Positions 57,492 to 64,000 of a stretch of 64,000 nucleotides of DNA are shown in pieces; position 1 is the stretch's first letter; each line of letters begins with the position of its first letter. The position numbers were made by a program, and so were the translations under genes. The notes under the pieces are model-generated. The model did no database searches. It was not told the DNA's origin and saw only the letters and a program-made list of their open reading frames with translations. This stretch comes from Nymphaea colorata (lineage: Eukaryota > Streptophyta > Magnoliopsida > Nymphaeales > Nymphaeaceae), in contig NC_045142.1 of the NCBI RefSeq assembly GCF_008831285.2, forward strand, positions 22,197,354-22,261,353. Direction: 5' to 3'.

Positions 57492-58655
57492 ATGGAACAC
57501 CTGAGCAAGAAGCCGAGGACGTTACCTGGCAGGCGTCAGAACTCTAGGTGGGACATGGCATCTTCTAACCACTCCCCAGATCAAGCAATGAACAAAGCTC
57601 TAGCTAGGCCGGAGCCGCAAACAGAGACTGCTATCGTGCAGATTCCGACCTTCACTTTCTGGACAGCATGTGCCCACTGCAATGCGCCTCAGTCATGCTC
57701 CATGAGTGCCATTGGATGCCTCGTCCGCTGCCAGACCTGCCGGAGACTATTCCCCCTGAAATCCTTTCCCGTCGATACCAATCTTGCAGCGCAAAGGATT
57801 TCCAGCGTTCCTTGGACCCTGCAAAACTATGGGTTAAGCTCCTCCAATGGGGGTGCCGCTAAAAGAATGGAGCACTATGGAATTCAGAACCAAGTGAAAG
57901 GCAGTGATGCCAACATAGGCGCGATGAGCGTTATTAGGTCTCCATTGGCTGGAGAAGCTCAGGAAAAGAGCTCCAATCCAGAGGAATCGGTGCCAAATTC
58001 GAAGACTGCTACTGATCAGTTGTTCAGGCAAGGCGTGCAACTAATGTTAAAGGCTTTCCTTGCCCGGACCGAAGGTGCTAGCCATGACGAACTTGGTGAC
58101 CTTAAGCGCTATGGGAAGATAATTCTTCAAAGTATTGCTGATCTTGGTATTGTCGACCCTGGCCTAGGTGCTCTTCTTGAGAACTTAAACCGGCAAGCCG
58201 CCGATGTAACCGCACGCCGGTCATCGGTCTCTCTCTCTGAAGCCGCTCATGCATCATCTACCAAGACAGCAGATGCCATTCATCAAGAGAAGTTGAAGGC
58301 ACTAGCATTGATGACAGCTGCTGATGAGGAAGTGTCTACCCACATGAAGCAGGTGGAAAGGACAAAGGCAGCTCTGTCAGAGGCAAGGGAGAGGGAAGAG
58401 ATGGCAAAGAAAGCTAGAATTCAAGCAGAGGAAGACCTAATTCTTCAAGAACAGCAGCTGGCAAACAAGGAAGCGTCAAGGGATGAGGCAAGGGATGCTT
58501 TGGAAGAAAGGGAGAACACACTGGCCAAGGCTAAGTTGAAACAGTTAAATGCAGAGAAAGAGATGCTTAAGTGTGTGGAAGAGCTTAAATCCAGTGAGGA
58601 TAAATGGAGAGTTCTCTGCCAACAAGCCCCGGGTTCTAAGAACTGGATTCTGTGA
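57492..58655 (+). CDS. zinc-ribbon / coiled-coil protein, paralog 2
   Basis: A single frame of 387 aa. A short polar N terminus precedes FTFWTAC, which opens a zinc ribbon C60-X2-C63-X16-C80-X2-C83 with the same spacing as paralog 1 (ACAHCNAPQSC, VRCQTCRRLF). A variable linker follows, then the conserved block at about 176-240 (DQLFRQGVQLMLKAFL, YGKIILQSIADLGI, VDPGLGALLENLNRQAADV). A charged coiled coil runs from about 265 to 375 (SEAREREEMAKKARIQAEED). The WTAC-type ribbon resembles that of plant DnaJ/DUF3444 proteins, but no J domain is present. It lacks the AT-hook-like motif and the 13-residue repeats of paralog 1. The ATG at 57492 (TATATGG) is preceded by an in-frame TAG 12 bases upstream, supporting this start. 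Function unknown; the coiled coil suggests self-association. Confidence 0.88.
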   Translation: MEHLSKKPRTLPGRRQNSRWDMASSNHSPDQAMNKALARPEPQTETAIVQIPTFTFWTACAHCNAPQSCSMSAIGCLVRCQTCRRLFPLKSFPVDTNLAAQRISSVPWTLQNYGLSSSNGGAAKRMEHYGIQNQVKGSDANIGAMSVIRSPLAGEAQEKSSNPEESVPNSKTATDQLFRQGVQLMLKAFLARTEGASHDELGDLKRYGKIILQSIADLGIVDPGLGALLENLNRQAADVTARRSSVSLSEAAHASSTKTADAIHQEKLKALALMTAADEEVSTHMKQVERTKAALSEAREREEMAKKARIQAEEDLILQEQQLANKEASRDEARDALEERENTLAKAKLKQLNAEKEMLKCVEELKSSEDKWRVLCQQAPGSKNWIL

Positions 58656-61600
58656 AGCCACATGCTTGTTTTCCGCTATCATCAAAGCAGGCTCCTTCCT
58701 CGTTACCTTTTTTGTAGTCCTTGAAGTTTGAACACAAAATGGCTGACTTGACATATATATCCAGAAAGTAATGATTCACTGTTCATATTATACAATGTAA
58801 ACATCTAACAGTCAAGTTTTCTGTAATCTAAGTTTTCATACTTGTAACAATGTCTATAAGGACCATTCTTCTTTGGGTTTGCAGTGAATGCTGCTTTTTG
58901 TATGTACCCTCTTACCTGGTGGTTAATGCATTTTGCTCTTAATATTTGAAGCATTGGAATGATCTGCTTCATATGACTTTGATATCTGATTTACTTTTTT
59001 GGAATTTGGCTTCATTCTTGGTGATGAAACATGCTTGAAAGTGGGTATCTTCTGTGGTTCTGCCTGATCTTCATTCTTATCGTGACTGTTTTCTCATCTG
59101 CTAAACAACAGTTGGCTTTCTGAAACAGAATAGATGTGCTTTTCAGATTCCCTCCATTAATCACACTTCATTGCAAGCTCTCATTCTGGATAATTAACTT
59201 GGCCAATGGCCATTGATATCTATACTAAAACACTACCATTCTGCAACAGCTGTTCTTGAATTATCTTTGGGGATATTTGACTATATTAACAGTTTCTACA
59301 TCTATTGCATTTTCTGTATATGACTGAAATTTTGGGTACTATCTCATCTTCTTTATCTTATGTCCCCTCTTCTGACATACATTTGTGTTGCAGAAGCAAA
59401 ATAAAACTTTGCCATTTCTCTTAATGTAATCCTGAACCTAGGGTTTATGAAGCTCTTAGACTTACAGAGCAACTATAGACCTCTTTCAACTTGGTGGGTT
59501 CAAGGCTTTAAGCCAACTTACCTAGCCCTTTTTGGGATCTTTTGATCAATGCCTAAGGATAAGTTATTTTCTGGTAATGACTCTAAGAATTGATTGTTAT
59601 TTATTGCTGTTGGTATCTGTTAATTATGAGAAACAATGTTTACATTAAACATCTTAATTAGAAACAAGGCTTGATCTGAAATTTTAATATATTTGACTAC
59701 TATCATTTCCATTTAGACAATGTGGCCTCATAAGTTCTTAAGCTGTGGCTAGGGGTGTTGTATTTGTCAGATTATGTCCAATTTCTTACTTATTGAATTT
59801 GCTCAAAAAAAAGAAAAATTTTGATTACTGATAGGATCTTGATTCCATGGGCAGAGTTCTTATGCAAATCCAAATTTTGTTTGAATTTTAAATTTGACTA
59901 GTCCACATCCAAATACATGTCAGATTTAAATCTCGACTAGGCGAATTTGGATTTAGTTTCAGAAAATTGCGGCTGATTATAAATCCAAAATCATGTAAGT
60001 CAAGAGCCAATCAGATGGACTTGATCAAGTTGTAATCTAACGGGAGCCCAAATCATTTAGTTTCTGAAATGGCAAACGGTCATCGATGGGTTCCTTGACC
60101 GGAGACCCTAGTCTGCCTCTATGAAACTAACGCAGCTCACCGACATGAGGCCCGTTTTCGGAATTAGGCACAAAAAGTTGGCCAATAAAGTTTTTTTTTT
60201 TGGGCTTAATATGTGTGGAAAAGTGCATTTCATGAATGAGAAAATTTTGACATTTCTTTTGGAAAAATAAATTTTTATTCAACAGTTGACATTGTGCCAT
60301 TGTTTGAAAAATAAAAAAATAAAAAACTTAATTTCAATAAATTTTCAATGCAGTCCATATTTTTGCCAAAAAATGCTGATCAAGGCCTCTAAATCAAAAG
60401 CTTATCGCTTAAGAGAACACAAAAATTGATTAGTTGTCGGCACAAATCTAAAATACGCTCCTAAGTTAGAGAATTAGTAGCAAAATTCAGTACATTATTT
60501 GGCATGTGCCAGCAAAATGTATGCCTTTAAGAGAAAAATTGGTAAATACCAGCCTTATATACTGAAAAAAAAAATTTGTAGGAATTTCCTTTTAAAATAG
60601 CATGATTTGGCACGTCAAATTTGAAATAATATTGTAATATATGATTTATTGTTGGTTTGACTCGTGTTAGTGTTGTTCTCTAAGTTGTGACTTATGAGTT
60701 GAATTCGTCGAGTTTGTTCCAAGGGGTTTGGGGGTTTGGTACACCTTATTGGGTCAACAGTGAGTAGGCAGCCAATCACATCACTGGTACAAATTTTCGA
60801 GACCCCATGTCTCTTGTGCAAGTCAATGCATGTTTGATGAGGAATTATTTTGGGGATTTTATGCCTTGGTGAGTAACAAATTGTTTAGAAGTATGGTTTT
60901 TTGCTTGGACTCCTATAAATAAATTATTACCATCATTGTTCATGCAAATCTTATAAGCATTTTCTTAAGAGAATTAAGTCAAATAATTTTTTGAGTTTAG
61001 AAGTGTGTTTTTGTAACCATCGGCTCTTATGAAATGCTAGCAGGAAAAGTTAATATTTTTCATGAAATTAACTAAAATTAAAGCATGTTGTATACTAAAT
61101 TAGTTCATAAATATGTAGCATGTTCATATTTTGCTTGTTGATATTTATTTACCAAAACTATAAATGATCTAGCTATGTACGCTTATACGTGAGATGGATA
61201 AGAAACAATTGTTAAGAAACAATCGTAGTCATTGATCTTTTCCATATTGGTAGTTACACCACCATCGATATATATGTATAGGAAAATTAAATGATGACTC
61301 TTTTTTTTAAGTCACCTAATTACCTAATTAAGGTCATTGATCTAACATGATAGACAACTAAGAGAAAAAAGTGATTGGCGTTTTTGTCATTTACTATTAA
61401 TTTATTAATTTTACACTTTTTTTCTTCTTGTTTTTCGTTCAATCAACTATATGCTTTAAATTGACAGCACTGGCTACATGATTTGTTGACTATATATATT
61501 CAACTAGCTATCTAACTAGAGTCGTTCATCTATAAATTGTTGGGAAAAAAAAACAAGAGAGAGAGGCAGAGACGCTATGGACCAGCCATTCTTTTGTTCT

Positions 61601-62970
61601 GGCCCATCATGTACACAAATTTTTTCATGCTTTGTTTCTTGCAAAATTTACATTAAGTGAGTTCATAAGTGGAGCTGGGCCATTTCAACTTGATCGCAAC
61701 TTAAAGTCCTGGCTCAAGCAGAGACTGCAATCGGAGTTTACTAGCTCAAACGTGACTTGACGAAGCCTAAGAGTGATTGAAATCCGCTCTTATAAGCTCA
61801 AGCAGAGCGTCTGCTGTCAATCTTAACGAAGCTAAGTACAGAAAAAGGTTTTGTATTCTGATACTAAAACAGTATTTTCTGCGATAACACACCCTTCACG
61901 TATGAAGTTTAAACCAGCTTACTCATGCTTACAGAAATCCGAGATCACCTCTTTAAACTAAACGAGCTTAATCTTTTGACTCGAACTGACTTATTCGATA
62001 AACCAGTCAAGTTCAAGGTGCATTTAGATGAGTTGTACTTAAGTAGCTCAACTCATTATGCAGTTCTAAGTCCAAACCGTTCATGGTTTGCTCCAAAAAG
62101 TCTTCAGGATATCTTATTACGCCACAGAAACAGAAAGATAGAGATGATAATTCTGTTAACTTGGATCTTCTTATGTTTGATTAACTACAGTTACAACAAC
62201 AGATATAATAATACTAGTAACAACTTGTGGCTTCTTGCAAAAATAATGGGGTTTACCCATATAATAGGGTGGTGAACTTTTTATGCAGAGAAGATTGATC
62301 TGCTTTGAAATATTTGTGTTGCCAAATTTTCATGAGAAATGAAAGCTACTGAGAAGCTGCACCCCTAGCTATTATTCTTGTGCATCAGGATACTCAAGAG
62401 CTTTAACAAGAAACACGAATGGATATATTTCTGCAGACAGATAAGGAGAAACTAAAAAACAGAGCAATTATTGCAGACTGCCTGTGCCTATCCGGGCGGA
62501 ACAAATGGTTTAGGCAGAAGGCCAGACTTAGGCGGGGTCAGTCAGCGACAGCATCAGTCATGGGATTAAATCTGCAAACCAAAGCACAAGGTGGGCCTAG
62601 CTAGAGAGAATCAAGGGAGGCAAATGAGTCAAACGCACTTGGATTCTGTGCATTTAGTGGGATTAGCTCCATAGTTGGTAAATAGGCAGTCAAAGGGATT
62701 TTTGTAAATGGATGTCGATGAAAACCTGAGTTGAGTCCCAACTCTGCCATTTTATAATCTCAGCTTCCCATAGTGTTGTTCCTCAGAAATCCCTGGGTCT
62801 TTGGAGGGTTCCTTGTCATTAAAATACAAGCTAAATGCCAAAAAGAGCTCTGTTAGGCTAATCCCAAAGATTATTATTGTAAACCATCTGATCAAAAACA
62901 TCTCCATACAGATGCTCAAAATATTAGTTAAGAAGAAATGTAAGCATGAGCTTAACAAGCCTCCCTAGAA
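58656..62970. other. intergenic between paralogs 2 and 3 (convergent)
   Basis: About 4.3 kb without a supported gene. A CTCG/GACTCGA-type repeat lies at 61670-62100. Bases 60640-60830 contain GTGACTTATGAGTTG, CCAAGGGGTTTGGGGG and AGGCAGCCAATCACATCAC, which look like part of an old retroelement but have no frame. The rest is AT-rich. Confidence 0.5.
61670..62100. repeat. dispersed 'GAGCTGGGCC...ACTCG' repeat
   Basis: Words such as AGCTCAAACGTGACTTGACG, AAACGAGCTTAATC, TTGACTCGAACTGACTTATTC and TAGCTCAACTC belong to the same vocabulary as the repeats at 3360, 9500 and 11640. The short frame through it (61925-62275) is not a gene. Confidence 0.45.
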
Positions 62971-64000
62971 TTAGAGAGCAAAGTCCATTACACCAGGCAA
63001 AGGTTCACAAAGGCTTCTCCACTTGGCATCTTTCTCCTTGAGTGCTTCCATGCTCACCTCAAGCTCCTCCTTAGCCTTGTTCACCTTCTCCTTTGCCTTG
63101 GCCAATGCATCTTCTTTCGCCTCACAAGCATGTTTGGCCTTCTCCCTTGACCGTTCACCCATTATTAGCTGCTCTTTCTTCCTGGCTAGATCTTCTTCCG
63201 CTTTAATCCTAGCTCTCTTAGCCATCTCTTCCCTCTCCCTGGCCTCAGCCAGTGATGCTTCTGCTTCCTCCACCTGCATTGTGTAGGTTCCCACTTCTTC
63301 ATCAATGGATGCCTTCAATGCCATTGCTTCAGAAGTCTCACATTCAGCTGCATTCATGAAATTAAGAAACAATTCATGTGCAGATGTCCAGTTGGAAGCT
63401 AAAGACTGCTGGGAGATAACATCAGCAGCCTGTTTCTCCAAGTTCTCAAGAAGGGCACCCAATCCAGGATCAGTGATACCAAGGTCATCAAAATTTCGAA
63501 CAATTATTCTCCCATAAAACAAAAGATCACCCAGGTCCTCTGCATTAGCAACACAAGCCCGGATGAAGAAACCCTTCATCATCATCCGTAGTCCTTGCTT
63601 AAACAACTCATCGTGGGCTGCCTCCAATTTTCCAACTAATTGCTTTGAATTTGACATCTGCTCGACCGACTCCTCACTAGCTAATGGCATCCTTGTCTTG
63701 CTGTTATCACTTTCAGTCCCATTTCCCAGTTTATCAGCTTCCTGGAGCTGTGTTTTTTGGCAATCAAGACTGTCCTTGGAGTTGGAGTTGAAGTCATTCT
63801 TTGAAAGAGGAACAAGCGACATACATCCGATTTTAGAAATGTTTCCATTTTGTGTACTTGGTGAAACCTGTCCAGTTGTAGAAATCTTTCCAGGTTGTGT
63901 AGCAGGTGTAACCACAATTGAATGGCCTCGTCCAACATTCATGGTAAGTGGAATGTTTTTAGCAGCAAAGTTTTGCTTACAATGGCGGCACCGGAGTTGC
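62971..64000 (-). CDS. zinc-ribbon / coiled-coil protein, paralog 3 (5' end beyond the window)
   Basis: The open frame continues through the right edge of the window. The Met at 63942 is internal, because the codons before it give QLRCRHCKQNFAAK, the second CX2C half of the zinc ribbon, and the first half must lie beyond 64000. Downstream are a Ser/Thr/Asn-rich linker, the conserved block (DELFKQGLRMMMKGFF, YGRIIVRNFDDLGI, TDPGLGALLENLEKQAADV) and a charged coiled coil (EAREREEMAKRARIKAEEDL, KEDALAKAKEKVNKAKEELE), ending LPGVMDFAL and TAG. It shares GALLENL and the EAREREEMAK core with paralog 2, and the KAKEELEV-type end with paralog 1. It is oriented towards paralog 2, so the two converge. 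Function unknown. Confidence 0.88.
   Translation of the reverse strand, partial: QLRCRHCKQNFAAKNIPLTMNVGRGHSIVVTPATQPGKISTTGQVSPSTQNGNISKIGCMSLVPLSKNDFNSNSKDSLDCQKTQLQEADKLGNGTESDNSKTRMPLASEESVEQMSNSKQLVGKLEAAHDELFKQGLRMMMKGFFIRACVANAEDLGDLLFYGRIIVRNFDDLGITDPGLGALLENLEKQAADVISQQSLASNWTSAHELFLNFMNAAECETSEAMALKASIDEEVGTYTMQVEEAEASLAEAREREEMAKRARIKAEEDLARKKEQLIMGERSREKAKHACEAKEDALAKAKEKVNKAKEELEVSMEALKEKDAKWRSLCEPLPGVMDFAL

Noticed and set aside
60615-60821. Minus-strand frame with GVSKIC and PNPLEQ
   Set aside because: It may come from an old retroelement, but there is no flanking polyprotein sequence and the frame is short.
61925-62275. 116-codon plus-strand frame
   Set aside because: It overlaps a dispersed ACTCG-type repeat and shows no domain. 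Its end is Asn-rich low complexity.
1-64000. CRISPR arrays, bacterial operons, tRNA/rRNA genes, viral or toxin genes
   Set aside because: None is seen. Regular short repeats found here are microsatellites or tandem duplications without unique spacers, and the gene structures are those of a plant nuclear genome.

Overview
This window is nuclear DNA of a flowering plant. The evidence is genes with many introns and consistent GT-AG junctions, intronless PPR genes of the plant-specific E and DYW classes, abundant microsatellites, and small non-autonomous transposons. I cannot name the species. Composition is AT-rich outside exons. I see no transposase or reverse transcriptase reading frame, no CRISPR array and no clear tRNA or rRNA gene.

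Region 1 (1-28457) is a cluster of four paralogous genes for the bifunctional shikimate-pathway enzyme 3-dehydroquinate dehydratase / shikimate dehydrogenase (DQD/SDH). Copy 1 (+) shows only its last two exons. Copy 2 (+, 5456-9044), copy 3 (+, 10491-18784) and copy 4 (-, 20912-28457) are complete. Each has ten exons with identical intron positions and phases, and encodes 510-514 residues without a plastid transit peptide, so probably cytosolic enzymes. Their active sites differ in a patterned way. Copy 2 keeps a standard shikimate dehydrogenase site but has Cys where the dehydratase domain needs its catalytic His. Copies 3 and 4 keep the dehydratase residues but carry Gly at the two substrate positions linked to quinate dehydrogenases. 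Copy 4 has also replaced the NADP-binding Asn-Arg-Thr motif by Asp-Leu-Ile. The cluster reads as a shikimate/quinate (possibly gallate) toolkit made by duplication. Copy 4 carries a 620-bp hAT-type MITE in intron 4.

Region 2 (28458-37980) has no gene I can support. It holds dispersed repeats, a pyrimidine-rich tract and a roughly 470-bp tandem duplication inside a long repeat that looks like retroelement non-coding sequence.

Region 3 (38005-46613) carries two intronless PPR genes, one DYW type and one E/E+ type whose closest relative I recall is Arabidopsis At2g36980. It also has a small four-exon gene for a two-helix membrane protein of the plant RPL18a-like (eL20-like) family. Between the PPR genes lies a frameshifted coding-like relic on the minus strand.

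Region 4 (49520-64000) is a second paralog cluster: three intronless genes (two +, one - running off the right edge) and one broken relic. They encode a poorly characterised plant family with an N-terminal CX2C-X16-CX2C zinc ribbon, a conserved central helical block and a charged C-terminal coiled coil. Local duplications are common here: a 39-bp in-frame minisatellite, a 37-bp frame-breaking repeat in the relic, and a 180-bp tandem duplication in a 5' flank. A foldback Tourist-like MITE sits just 3' of the first gene.
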